DNA of 8,929 nt from an uncultured Lachnospiraceae bacterium (GCA_937885345.1 CAKZZH010000095.1:1-8929), one strand, 5' to 3'. Shown: positions 1-6,333, counted from the first letter of the stretch. Made by a program: numbers and translations. Notes: generated from the letters alone by a model not told the origin.

Positions 1-15
1 CAGTTTTAACCCTAA

Positions 16-579
16 CTAAATCAAAAATGTCCTTGACAAGGGGAGCACTTTAAAATCAGTATCTATTCTCTTCACTTCATAAACATGTTCAACGGAAACC
101 CCAAGATTATACTTTATCATTAATCTCATGAGCTGCTTTCCGTCTACAAGAACAACACCTGCTGATTCTGCAGATTTCTTTGCGCCACTTGAAAACGATG
201 CTGTCGTTATGAATAGTCCTTTCTGCGCGTTCTGTTCATGAAGAGCCCCCACAAACTTCTGTATTTCTGGTCTATCTACACTTCTATCCGGCGCCCATTG
301 TTTAGCTTGAATATAAATAGCACTGAACCCTAATTAATCTTCCTTTATCACACCATCTATACCACCATCATTGGAGGCTTGAGTTGTAAAACCTGCACCA
401 TCTATGCCGTTTCCGTATCCCATGCTCAATAACAGTTTTACTACTAAATGCTCAAAATCTGTAGGAGTTAGTTTCATTACTTCAGTCATCAGATCATCGG
501 CAAGTGAAACATTAAGTTCAGCAAAAGCGTCCTCCAGAATCTCCTCCGGTGATTTATTCGTTAGAGCGCCTCCAATACC
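16..579 (-). pseudogene. mrr: Mrr-type restriction endonuclease, 5'-truncated and with an in-frame stop
   Basis: Remnant of an Mrr-family type IV restriction enzyme, which cleaves modified DNA with a PD-(D/E)XK-like fold. The minus frame opens near 579. It runs through a linker (TNKSPEEILEDAFAEL), the start of the catalytic domain (LTPTDFEHLVVKLLLSMGYG), the Asp motif SNDGGIDGVIKED, then a TAA codon at 336-334. The same frame resumes at once with LGFSAIYIQAKQWAP, RPEIQKFVGAL and KGLFITTASFSSGAKKSAES, ending at TAG 18-16. The catalytic Asp (357-355) and the Lys of the QAK motif (303-301) both survive but lie on opposite sides of the stop. From the family, the stop codon most likely replaced a Lys (AAA to TAA). 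The N-terminal winged-helix domain is absent: upstream, the frame hits stops and the DNA belongs to the phosphatase remnant. The 3' tail after DTDF (KVLPLSRTFLI) does not match the usual acidic end and may also be altered. Family assignment is confident; loss of function is inferred. Confidence 0.85.
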
Positions 580-822
580 CTCTTGATATTATTCTCATTC
601 GAGATTATCGTATTTATATCCACTTCCGGATGTTCTGCCACATATGAAGTCAGGAATCCCATCAGATTGTCTTTCGTTTCCATATAATCCTTTATGATAA
701 TCCGGTCACTACAGTCCAACTTCCTGATCTGTAAGGTTTCCCGGATAATCACTTCGTATATAACGCAGACTCCCAACAGGTAATGCCCTTGTGTTTAATG
801 TTGACTGTAACAATGATGCCAT
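561..822 (-). pseudogene. Tyrosine/serine phosphatase-family protein, large internal deletion
   Basis: Two pieces in different frames together look like the ends of a Y_phosphatase3-type protein. The first starts at ATG 822-820, just after the acetyltransferase stop and with a GGAG ribosome site. It reads about 35 residues (MASLLQSTLNTRALPVGSL, then RYIRSDYPGNLTDQEV) before stopping at 709-711. This resembles the N-terminal strand region of the family, before the LxDLR segment. The second, in another frame, reads LDCSDRIIIKDYMETKDNL, then MGFLTSYVAEHPEVDI and NNIKRVLEAL, ending at TAA 563-561. This resembles the family's C-terminal helices, which follow the catalytic loop. The junction lies near 710-722. 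The catalytic CxxGKDRTG loop and the middle of the protein, well over 100 residues of a usual length near 250, are missing. I recognise the family from remembered consensus only, so the name is moderately sure; that this is not one intact frame is clear. Confidence 0.6.
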
Positions 823-827
823 CGGCT

Positions 828-1283
828 TTATTTCTCCAATCTCATAACATCATAGCAGAGGTAATCTCCATTATCCGATTCAATGATGTTATATTCTATT
901 TCCTTGTATCCTCGTTTCAGATAAATCTGCTTGGCCGGAAATGATGCATCAATCTGGACACATTCATAGGATTCCAGTATCTTCTTCTCTGCAAAATCAA
1001 GCAGAGCTTTCCCGTACCCCTTATGCTGGTAATCTGGAAGAACAAACAAACGATTAATATTATTGTCCTTAATCGTCACTGTACCGACCGGCTCTCCACC
1101 CTCATACAATACAAAAATCCTATTATCAGAGATATCCATCACAATATGCTCATCCGAATGATGCGCCAGAAAGAACTCCACGGCTCCTGTCGGATAATAT
1201 CGAGGATATATTGATTTGATTGTGGATCTGGTAATCCTACGAACGATTTCCAAATCCTCTTTTTTCGCTGTAACTATCTCCAC
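828..1283 (-). CDS. GNAT-family N-acetyltransferase
   Basis: A 151-residue acetyl-CoA-dependent N-acetyltransferase; the substrate cannot be told from sequence. The GNAT fold is visible in order: an N-terminal strand and helix (EIVTAKKEDLEIVRRITR), the central strand EPVGTVTI near residues 65-71, then motif A at about 77-92 (INRLFVLPDYQHKGYGK). Motif A holds the acetyl-CoA pyrophosphate loop QHKGYG. The C-terminal motif B region is YLKRGYKEIEYNI. The length is typical of a single-domain GNAT. The start is GTG (1283-1281), directly after the TAA of the methyltransferase gene, with an AGAGAG ribosome site inside that gene's end. The two genes are therefore likely translationally coupled. The phosphatase remnant follows after 5 bases. 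The GNAT plus methyltransferase pairing suggests small-molecule or antibiotic modification, but that is only context. Confidence 0.9.
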   Translation of the reverse strand: MEIVTAKKEDLEIVRRITRSTIKSIYPRYYPTGAVEFFLAHHSDEHIVMDISDNRIFVLYEGGEPVGTVTIKDNNINRLFVLPDYQHKGYGKALLDFAEKKILESYECVQIDASFPAKQIYLKRGYKEIEYNIIESDNGDYLCYDVMRLEK

Positions 1284-2081
1284 TTATTCTTCTCTCTTTC
1301 GTAGCACTGCCAGAGCCGCATAGTGTTTAACCTCAAACTCTTCCGATGCAATCATATCCAATAGTTCCCTGTGTTCTTTATCCCATCTGGCTAATTCTGT
1401 CTCTGACAATGAGGCTCCCACACCTCTGCAGGCTCTCATTCTCCCATGCCAGGATTCTTTGGTAAACGGCACCATCAGATCATATTCCTCATGATCTTCC
1501 ATCTCAAAATATTCATATGCTATATCCGGAACCCAGATCGGATGCCTTGTTTCTCCGGCTCCAGACCATGTCGGGCTATACTTAAGGACCAACTCCTCAC
1601 TTGCACCGGCGAGTCTGTCTTCATAAGGCAGCCACGCCATATAGAGGATGAGTAGCTTCCCATCCGTTTTCATAAGTTCAGCCAGTTTGGGCATGACCTT
1701 TTCATGATCAAAATACCAAAAGCACTGACAGGCCGTGATAACATCAAAGCTCCTTGCCGGAAATTCCAGCTGTTCTGTTGGAACTACCTGAAAATCAATC
1801 TTCATATTTGAAGCAGAAGCCAATATCTTCGCCTGCTCAATCTGTTCCGGCGAAATATCTGTTCCTGTCCATTCCGCCCCGTATTTGTACATATTGCGCG
1901 GCAACACTCCCGTACCGGTTCCAAGATCAAGGACTCTCTGCCCGTTTATGCAGAGACTTCTGTCCACAATCTTCTTATAGAATTCTTCCGGGTATATATC
2001 TCTATACCTTGCATATTCCCTTGAAGTCTTTCCCCAGTCAAAGGCTTTTCCTGAATCTATTCGGCTATCTTTTATTTCCAT
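1284..2081 (-). CDS. Class I SAM-dependent methyltransferase
   Basis: A 265-residue cytoplasmic methyltransferase of the Methyltransf_11/25 (UbiE-like) type. It transfers a methyl group from S-adenosylmethionine to an unknown acceptor. Motif I is clear at residues 50-58 (VLDLGTGTG). The acidic residue ending strand 2 is in WTGTDISPEQIEQA (71-84). Motif II/post-II is PTEQLEFPARSFDVITACQ (101-119), and motif III follows at LMKTDGKLLILYMAW. The C-terminal third (WVPDIAYEYFEMEDHEEYD and on) is the variable substrate-recognition part. Relatives typically act on small molecules. The ATG at 2081-2079 is the first in frame after an upstream TGA about 17 bases before it. A GAGGA lies rather far upstream, so initiation may be modest. 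It is the first gene of the run ending in the mrr remnant. No convincing promoter was found in the 150-base gap upstream. Confidence 0.9.
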   Translation of the reverse strand: MEIKDSRIDSGKAFDWGKTSREYARYRDIYPEEFYKKIVDRSLCINGQRVLDLGTGTGVLPRNMYKYGAEWTGTDISPEQIEQAKILASASNMKIDFQVVPTEQLEFPARSFDVITACQCFWYFDHEKVMPKLAELMKTDGKLLILYMAWLPYEDRLAGASEELVLKYSPTWSGAGETRHPIWVPDIAYEYFEMEDHEEYDLMVPFTKESWHGRMRACRGVGASLSETELARWDKEHRELLDMIASEEFEVKHYAALAVLRKREE

Positions 2082-2230
2082 ATGCCTATACCGTCCTCAA
2101 CCGATTTAGCAAATCTGTTACAATTCTTCATCCCTCCCCATAACTCCATTCTCTAAAGCCTGCTGCCTTGGCGGATTGGTAGCACTCCAAATTTACCACC
2201 GGATCGCTCCGATTCTCCCACAAGTCCGCG

Positions 2231-2969
2231 CTATAGATCCCGCGGCTTTTTGCCGATAAGACGCACGATCTCGTCCGGGTCGGCGTCCGGATATATTTTA
2301 CCGATCCTGTCCGCAATTCTCTTCCAAGACTTGGCAGGGGATTCGTTATAAGCTCCGGTAACTGTATTATAACCCCAGAGCGCTTCGGGAGGAAGCATAA
2401 TTGACACACTCATTCCGTACTCCTCGCCGTGTTTGTTGACTCTTCGCTTAAAATCCGCGATCACAAGGTATGTCTGCATCTGCAGGCCGCCCACGATCCC
2501 GGTGTAATTCTTCTCGCCACCCTTGCCAAAACCGGCTATCTTCTTAAGCTCGGTGGAGAGGATCCTGTTATCCGTAAAGACCACATCCCCGTTCTCATCA
2601 AGTCCGGTCAGAAGGTCCATTATCTTCTTTTCCCTGCGACTTGCCTTGCCATCATCCCATCTGGCATCAAAATCATAACCGCCCCTTCTGTAATTAGCGA
2701 AGTATTTTAACCATTTTATGCTGATGAAACCGGCCTTATTATCAAAAAATCTTCCATATGCGACCTTATGGATCTTCCTCGGTTATCCCCGTCCACCAGT
2801 ATTTGGGTGAAACATGCTCCTCCGCCGAGAAGCCCTTTATCCCGTTTGCAAACAAAGGAAGGAACCCAACCTCATTCACATAAGAGATAAGCTCCTTCCA
2901 AGTCTTTATTCTGTCAGGGTCGTTCCATTTAAGACCTCGCATTACCCACTGTCCGTCTTCCAAAGCCAT
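2231..2969 (-). pseudogene. AlkZ-related conserved protein, broken by a short out-of-frame deletion
   Basis: The two halves lie in different frames. The first (2969-2766) reads MALEDGQWVMRGLKWNDPD, then TWKELISYVNEVGFLPLFAN, SAEEHVSPKYWWTG and ITEEDP before TAA 2768-2766. The second resumes immediately: VAYGRFFDNKAGFISIKW, YFANYRRGGYDFDARWDD, KKIAGFGKGGEKN, LQMQTYLVIADFKRR, then VTGAYNESPAKS, to TAG 2233-2231. I recall a Firmicutes family of about 220-250 residues, named AlkZ-related after a DNA glycosylase, in which a segment like WEWREIIA plus a few residues joins these halves. Here the DNA jumps from DP to VAYG, so about a dozen codons are missing, in a number of bases not divisible by three. 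That is too much for a sequencing slip. The ATG has a GTGAGG ribosome site 7 bases away and lies 14 bases after the deacylase gene. The biochemical role of the family is not established by anything visible here. Confidence 0.7.
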
Positions 2970-2983
2970 TTGACTGCCTCACT

Positions 2984-3469
2984 TTATAATAAAATATCTG
3001 CCCACTCACCCTTAGTGGCTTCAAGAAGTTTCTCGGGATTAAGATTCATCTGACAACCGATCCGGCCGCCACTTACATAGATGTCATCATAAAGGATCGC
3101 ATTTTCATCGATCCTTACGGGATAATCCTTCTTCATACCTATCGAGGTACAGCCGCCGCGGACATATCCGGTAATGTCCTTTATGTCTTTTACATGAATC
3201 ATTTCCACGCTTTTCTCTCCGACGCTTCTGGCCGCTTTCTTAAGGTCAAGTTCCGCATCAATCGGAATAACGAAGACAAAGTATCCCTTACCGGCGCCCT
3301 GACACACAAGCGTTTTATAGACACGTTCATGCGGAAGCCCAAGCATATCCGCAACCTGCCCGCCATCCTCAAACTCCTTGCATTCATAAGTGAGCATGGT
3401 ATATTCAATCCCCAGAGAATCAAGTATTCTCATCGCATTCGTCTTGCTCTCTGCCTTCTGTTTAGCCAT
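2984..3469 (-). CDS. ybaK: YbaK/EbsC-family Cys-tRNA(Pro) deacylase
   Basis: A 161-residue single-domain YbaK/EbsC protein. Family members hydrolyse misacylated tRNA, classically Cys-tRNA(Pro) made by prolyl-tRNA synthetase, in the cytoplasm. Seen: an N-terminal helix and YTMLTYEC strand, the conserved Lys52 in VYKTLVCQG (the substrate-binding Lys of the family), the strand YFVFVIPIDAELDLKKAA (63-80), and the Gly loop GYVRGGCTSIGMKK (101-114). The C-terminal part is DDIYVSGGRIGCQMNLNPEKL. The length matches the family (about 155-165). I chose ATG 3469-3467 because AAGGAG sits 8 bases before it; a TTG two codons upstream overlaps that ribosome site. The upstream 71-aa gene stops at 3472, 2 bases before this ATG, so coupling is likely. 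Confidence 0.93.
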   Translation of the reverse strand: MAKQKAESKTNAMRILDSLGIEYTMLTYECKEFEDGGQVADMLGLPHERVYKTLVCQGAGKGYFVFVIPIDAELDLKKAARSVGEKSVEMIHVKDIKDITGYVRGGCTSIGMKKDYPVRIDENAILYDDIYVSGGRIGCQMNLNPEKLLEATKGEWADILL

Positions 3470-3471
3470 AA

Positions 3472-3687
3472 TCAATACTCCTTGGTTATTTCTTCTATTC
3501 CGTACTCTCTCTTAAAAGACTCAAGTTCTTCGGGATTTCGGATAAACATTATCTCCTCAAACTCACCGGTCTTAAGATTCTTAAATCCGGCAACCTGCTC
3601 ACCATTGCAAATGCTGCATCTGAGAATAGGTTTCTGAATCTCCGGATCGTACTTCTTCATAGGTACAGTTTTCCTTTTACCAAACAT
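3472..3687 (-). CDS. Small conserved protein with a CxxC motif, function unknown
   Basis: A 71-residue soluble protein that starts MFGKRKTVPMKKYDPEIQK. It carries a Cys pair in RCSICNG (residues 24-27) and a C-terminal half rich in Glu (GEFEEIMFIRNPEELESFK), ending GIEEITKEY. I recall similar small proteins in Lachnospiraceae, sometimes carrying unlikely automatic names, but no established role. The CxxC could bind metal or be redox-active; with a single pair this is weak. ATG 3687-3685 follows a strong AGGAGGG site; the frame remains open upstream to 3744 but lacks a comparable site. It is the first gene of a three-gene operon (this gene, ybaK, the AlkZ-related remnant) under the promoter at 3712-3741. 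Confidence 0.8.
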   Translation of the reverse strand: MFGKRKTVPMKKYDPEIQKPILRCSICNGEQVAGFKNLKTGEFEEIMFIRNPEELESFKREYGIEEITKEY

Positions 3688-3711
3688 ATTTGCCCTCCTA
3701 TATAAGCGGTA

Positions 3712-3741
3712 ACTATACCGTAAAAGTACTACCGATGTCAA
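3712..3741 (-). promoter_or_regulatory. Sigma-A-type promoter of the 71-aa/ybaK operon
   Basis: On the minus strand TTGACA (3741-3736), an 18-base spacer, and TATAGT (3717-3712) precede the 71-aa gene. The -35 is a perfect consensus and the -10 matches 5 of 6. The transcription start would be near 3705, leaving a leader of about 18 bases with the AGGAGGG site. The -10 lies within an inverted repeat, CGGTA-ACTA-TACCG at 3707-3720 on the plus strand, which could be an operator. Confidence 0.75.
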
Positions 3742-3795
3742 CACCCGAAGTATTAGAATCAGGTTAGAAAAACACTTACTTATTTTTTAAATCTG

Positions 3796-3865
3796 TGCAA
3801 CGCAAATTCGCCGCCTTTTGCAACTCGGGTTCGGCGCCCGCGTGTTACATTCCCTGCGACGCAGG
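3796..3865. repeat. GC-rich structured tract at the 3' end of the MATE gene; possible interspersed repeat or terminator
   Basis: A GC-rich patch sits in an otherwise AT-rich gap and runs into the last codons of the MATE gene. It holds several inverted repeats: CCTGCG-A-CGCAGG (3853-3865), CGCCG paired with CGGCG about 18 bases apart, GCAAA with TTTGC, and an outer ACGC/GCGT. Together they can form one long imperfect hairpin. No T-run of terminator quality follows directly on the minus strand, although AT-rich sequence follows further on. The composition reminds me of dispersed palindromic repeats of gut Firmicutes, but a single copy here cannot prove that. Confidence 0.4.
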
Positions 3866-5206
3866 TGCTTTGATCGCGTACATTTTACGGCGTCTTATAA
3901 GGAAAACAGCCGTCAGCATCATGGCTGTGAGACCAAGGCTTATCGGATATATGATCATGATGGACTTAAAGGAATCATATAAAGGAAATACGGTATATAT
4001 CCATACAATTCTCACACCGCATATGCAAATAAGCGCCACAAGTGTAGGGAAAAGAGACATGCCGAAACCTCTTAAATATCCCGACATAATCTCCATCATA
4101 AGCGAGAACGGATATGCCGTGAATATTATCACAAGCCTCAAATAGCCTATTTCCACAACATTCGGATCTGTCGTGAAGAAGCCCAAAATAAACCTTCCGG
4201 CACTCAGTATCAAAGCGCATATACCCACGGTAAAAACCAAACCGATAAGTATCGACCATTTGAGAACCTGCTTGCAGCGGTCGATCCTGGCCGCTCCGTA
4301 ATTCTGTCCCGTAAATGTTGTGCAAGCCTGGCCGAAAGAACTCAGCATATAATAGGAGATACCCTCAATATTAAGTGCTGCCGAGGATGCCGCCATAATG
4401 GTCGATCCAAGGCTGTTGATCGCAGACTGGATAATGATGTTGGATATGGAAAACATCATGCCCTGTATTCCCGCAGGAATACCGATTCTGAGGATTTGGA
4501 GCAGCACATCCTTGTGAATATGAAGCTTCCTGATATCGAGATGAATGATCTGCTTGCTCTTAAGAAGAATTATAAACAGTATTATCGCGCTAACCCCATT
4601 GGATATTACGGTAGCGATGGCAACACCGTCAACGTCCATATGAAAACCGACAACAAACAGAAAATTAAGTCCGACATTAAGCACTCCGGATACAAGAAGC
4701 ACTATAAGAGGAGTTCTCGTATCGCCGTTACTTCTGAATATCGATGCTTCAAAATTGTACAGGAATATGATCGGAAGCCCGAGCATATAGATTCTCAGAT
4801 AAACCTCCGAGAGATCGATAACATCTTCCGGCACCGATAAAAGCTGCAGAAGCGGCCTTGTGAGTAGTTCGCCGATGATCGCGAAAACAACTCCGCCGAT
4901 AAGGGACATCAACACTGATGTATGAACGGATCTGTGTACCTTCTCTTCGTCGCCCTGGCCGATTCCATGGGAAATAACAACATTGGTACCAAGTGCAAGT
5001 CCAAGGAACATATTGACGATAAGCGCGACAAGAGGCGCATTACCGCCGACTGCTGCCATAGCTTCCTTGCTTGCAAAACGTCCGACGACCGCAACATCCG
5101 CCGCATTAAAAAGCTGCTGGATTATACCCGTTGCCGCAAGCGGAAGCGCGAACTTGAATATACCGCTCGGAACCGATCCGTTTATCATATCTATTTTATT
5201 CCGCAT
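3845..5206 (-). CDS. MATE-family efflux transporter
   Basis: A 453-residue integral membrane protein of the multidrug and toxic compound extrusion family. It is expected to export cationic drugs or metabolites in exchange for Na+ or H+ across the cytoplasmic membrane. Seen: an N-terminal MatE repeat starting PSGIFKFALPLAATGIIQQ (13-31) with FNAADVAVVGRF (33-44); the conserved loop FRSNGDTRTP (157-166) ending the first half; and a second repeat from LRIGIPAGIQGMMFSISN (239-256), with the signature GQACTTFTGQNYGA (292-305). About 12 hydrophobic segments can be traced, and the length (about 450) is normal. A basic tail RRRK is near the C terminus. ATG 5206-5204 has AAGAAGG 7 bases upstream. It is divergent from a LysR-type gene, which suggests that regulator controls it. 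The substrate cannot be read from sequence. Confidence 0.94.
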   Translation of the reverse strand: MRNKIDMINGSVPSGIFKFALPLAATGIIQQLFNAADVAVVGRFASKEAMAAVGGNAPLVALIVNMFLGLALGTNVVISHGIGQGDEEKVHRSVHTSVLMSLIGGVVFAIIGELLTRPLLQLLSVPEDVIDLSEVYLRIYMLGLPIIFLYNFEASIFRSNGDTRTPLIVLLVSGVLNVGLNFLFVVGFHMDVDGVAIATVISNGVSAIILFIILLKSKQIIHLDIRKLHIHKDVLLQILRIGIPAGIQGMMFSISNIIIQSAINSLGSTIMAASSAALNIEGISYYMLSSFGQACTTFTGQNYGAARIDRCKQVLKWSILIGLVFTVGICALILSAGRFILGFFTTDPNVVEIGYLRLVIIFTAYPFSLMMEIMSGYLRGFGMSLFPTLVALICICGVRIVWIYTVFPLYDSFKSIMIIYPISLGLTAMMLTAVFLIRRRKMYAIKAPASQGM

Positions 5207-5236
5207 ACACGCACCTTCTTAACCCGTAAAATATAC

Positions 5237-5254
5237 CCGGCGATATATCACCGG
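5237..5254 (-). promoter_or_regulatory. Hairpin in the MATE mRNA leader
   Basis: CCGG-CGATATATCA-CCGG (plus strand) is nearly self-complementary over 18 bases. As minus-strand RNA it gives a stem of about 7 pairs, one of them G-U, with a UAUA loop. It ends about 30 bases before the MATE start codon and about 15 before its ribosome site. It could modulate translation or mRNA stability, or be incidental. No known riboswitch fold was recognised. Confidence 0.35.
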
Positions 5255-5279
5255 ATCATTACTCTGAAAGATATACAGT

Positions 5280-5308
5280 ATAATATCAGTTTCATTGCGT
5301 TTTTTCAC
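5280..5308 (-). promoter_or_regulatory. Candidate proximal promoter of the MATE gene
   Basis: On the minus strand GTGAAA (5308-5303, 4 of 6 to consensus), a 17-base spacer and TATTAT (5285-5280, 5 of 6) give a start near 5273 and a leader of about 67 bases. A weak -35 fits a promoter needing an activator such as the divergent LysR-type protein. An alternative is the TATAAT at 5353-5348 inside the operator region; the two cannot be ranked without mapping. Confidence 0.4.
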
Positions 5309-5329
5309 TAATTATTTTTAAAAGTACAA

Positions 5330-5397
5330 CGAATGATATTGCGATAGATTATAACTATTTGTGGTGTTATAATCATTGTAAAATCTATCGAATGATA
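5330..5397. promoter_or_regulatory. Nested inverted repeats with divergent -10 elements; likely LysR-type operator
   Basis: Two perfect 9-bp inverted repeats are nested. The inner is GATTATAAC (5347-5355) with GTTATAATC (5366-5374), 10 bases apart. The outer is CGATAGATT (5342-5350) with AATCTATCG (5382-5390). A direct repeat CGAATGATA flanks them (5330-5338 and 5389-5397). The inner arms each hold a perfect TATAAT, one per strand: plus at 5368-5373, with an extended TGT before it, and minus at 5353-5348. The plus -10 would start the lysR mRNA near 5380; its -35 is poor (TAGATT, 17-base spacer). Inverted repeats of this size between a LysR-type gene and its divergent target are the usual binding sites of that family. 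Binding here would block the lysR -10, which suggests autorepression. Confidence 0.7.
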
Positions 5398-5427
5398 AGC
5401 GGCGTCCGCTTACAAAGGAGAAATCAT

Positions 5428-6324
5428 ATGACGCTCAAACAACTTAAATACATTGTAACCGTAGCAGATACAGGCAGCATTACCGAAGCTGCAAAGAAAC
5501 TTTTTATCGCTCAGCCAAGCCTCACTTCGGCCATTCACGAACTTGAGAGCGAGTACGGCATTACGCTTTTTACCAGGTCAAACAAAGGAATAATGTTAAC
5601 CTCCGAGGGCGATGAGTTCCTCGGCTATGCAAGGCAGGTTCTTGAACAGGCCGATCTTATCGATGAGAGATATACCGGTAAAACAGGCGGAAAACAGCGC
5701 TTTTGCGTGTCCTCGCAGCACTACTCCTTTGTTGTCGAAGCCTTTGTAAAACTTCTCAAAGAATATGGCGGTGATAAGTACGAATTCCATATGAGAGAGA
5801 CTCAGACCTACGACATTATCGACGATGTGGCACATCTTAGAAGCGATATCGGGATAATATATCTTAATAATTTTAACGAAACCGTTATACGCAAAACACT
5901 TCGCGACAACAACCTGACATTTACTTCTCTGTTCAGAGCAAAGCCCCATGTTTTCATCGGTAAGAACAATCCTCTTGTTAAGAAAAGGTCGCTTAACTTA
6001 AGCGACCTTAAACCCTATCCCCGTCTTTCTTATGAGCAGGGAAATCATAATTCATTTTATTTTGCGGAAGAAATACTTAGCACCGTTGACAGCGACAAAG
6101 AACTTATCGTCTGCGACCGTGCTTCACTCTTTAATATGCTTATCGGCCTTAACGGATACACCATCTGCAGCGGCATAATCAGCAAGGAACTGAACGGTCC
6201 CGACATCATCGCAAAACCGCTTGATGTCGACGACTATATGGAAATCGGATATATCCTGCCCTCAGGTCTTCACCCGTCGGCTCTTACGAAAAAATACATC
6301 ACAATCCTTGAGAATTGCCGATAA
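5428..6324 (+). CDS. LysR-family transcriptional regulator
   Basis: A 298-residue DNA-binding regulator with the standard LysR layout. The winged helix-turn-helix covers residues 1-60 (MTLKQLKYIVTVADTGSITE, then AAKKLFIAQPSLTSAIHELE and FTRSNKGIMLTSEG). A linker helix runs from about 61 to 85. An effector-binding, periplasmic-binding-protein-like domain begins near residue 90 (RFCVSSQHYSFVVEAFVKLL) and includes SLNLSDLKPYPRLSYEQG in the second subdomain. I chose ATG 5428-5430 because AAAGGAG lies 7 bases before it and the LysR domain begins right there; the frame is open upstream but that sequence is the promoter region. It is divergent from the MATE gene, its probable target, and ends 9 bases from the convergent glycosyltransferase gene. 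Effector unknown. Confidence 0.95.
   Translation: MTLKQLKYIVTVADTGSITEAAKKLFIAQPSLTSAIHELESEYGITLFTRSNKGIMLTSEGDEFLGYARQVLEQADLIDERYTGKTGGKQRFCVSSQHYSFVVEAFVKLLKEYGGDKYEFHMRETQTYDIIDDVAHLRSDIGIIYLNNFNETVIRKTLRDNNLTFTSLFRAKPHVFIGKNNPLVKKRSLNLSDLKPYPRLSYEQGNHNSFYFAEEILSTVDSDKELIVCDRASLFNMLIGLNGYTICSGIISKELNGPDIIAKPLDVDDYMEIGYILPSGLHPSALTKKYITILENCR
5995..6019. repeat. Perfect 12-bp-arm palindrome inside the lysR coding region
   Basis: AAGGTCGCTTAA (5995-6006), one central C (6007), then TTAAGCGACCTT (6008-6019) form an exact inverted repeat. It encodes the segment KRSLNLSDLK near the middle of the regulator's effector domain. As RNA it would form an 11-pair stem with a 3-base loop. No T-run follows, so it is not a normal terminator. 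Confidence 0.8.
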
Positions 6325-6333
6325 AATGCGCTA

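Noticed and set aside
16..2081. A defence island or modification system formed by the methyltransferase, GNAT, phosphatase and Mrr
   Set aside because: The methyltransferase has small-molecule rather than DNA-methylase motifs (no DPPY/NPPY-type catalytic motif), and the phosphatase and Mrr genes are broken. Co-location is not enough to claim a system.
1754..2143. Plus-strand open frame of 129 codons antisense to the methyltransferase
   Set aside because: The methyltransferase on the other strand has clear motifs. This frame has none and no ribosome site.
2079..2145. Short upstream frame (about 19 codons, MKNCNRFAKSVEDG and on) overlapping the methyltransferase start, after GGGGAGGG
   Set aside because: The ribosome site is only one base from the ATG, which is too close, and no leader-peptide signature is present.
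2150..2220. tRNA-like look (GGATTGGTAG, CCGATTC) in the gap upstream of the methyltransferase gene
   Set aside because: No 7-bp acceptor stem, no anticodon stem and no proper T-arm could be paired on either strand. A minus-strand open frame here (ending in SAKAAGFREW) has no start or ribosome site of its own and no family I recognise.
2226..2252. CCGCG-N10-CGCGG followed by CTTTTT, terminator-like on the plus strand
   Set aside because: It lies over the end of a minus-strand gene with no plus-strand gene upstream. In the minus direction no T-run follows. Only 5 pairs, so it is probably chance.
4496..4840. Long plus-strand open frame antisense to the MATE gene
   Set aside because: It is a shadow of the MATE coding sequence: no ribosome site, odd composition and no recognisable domain.
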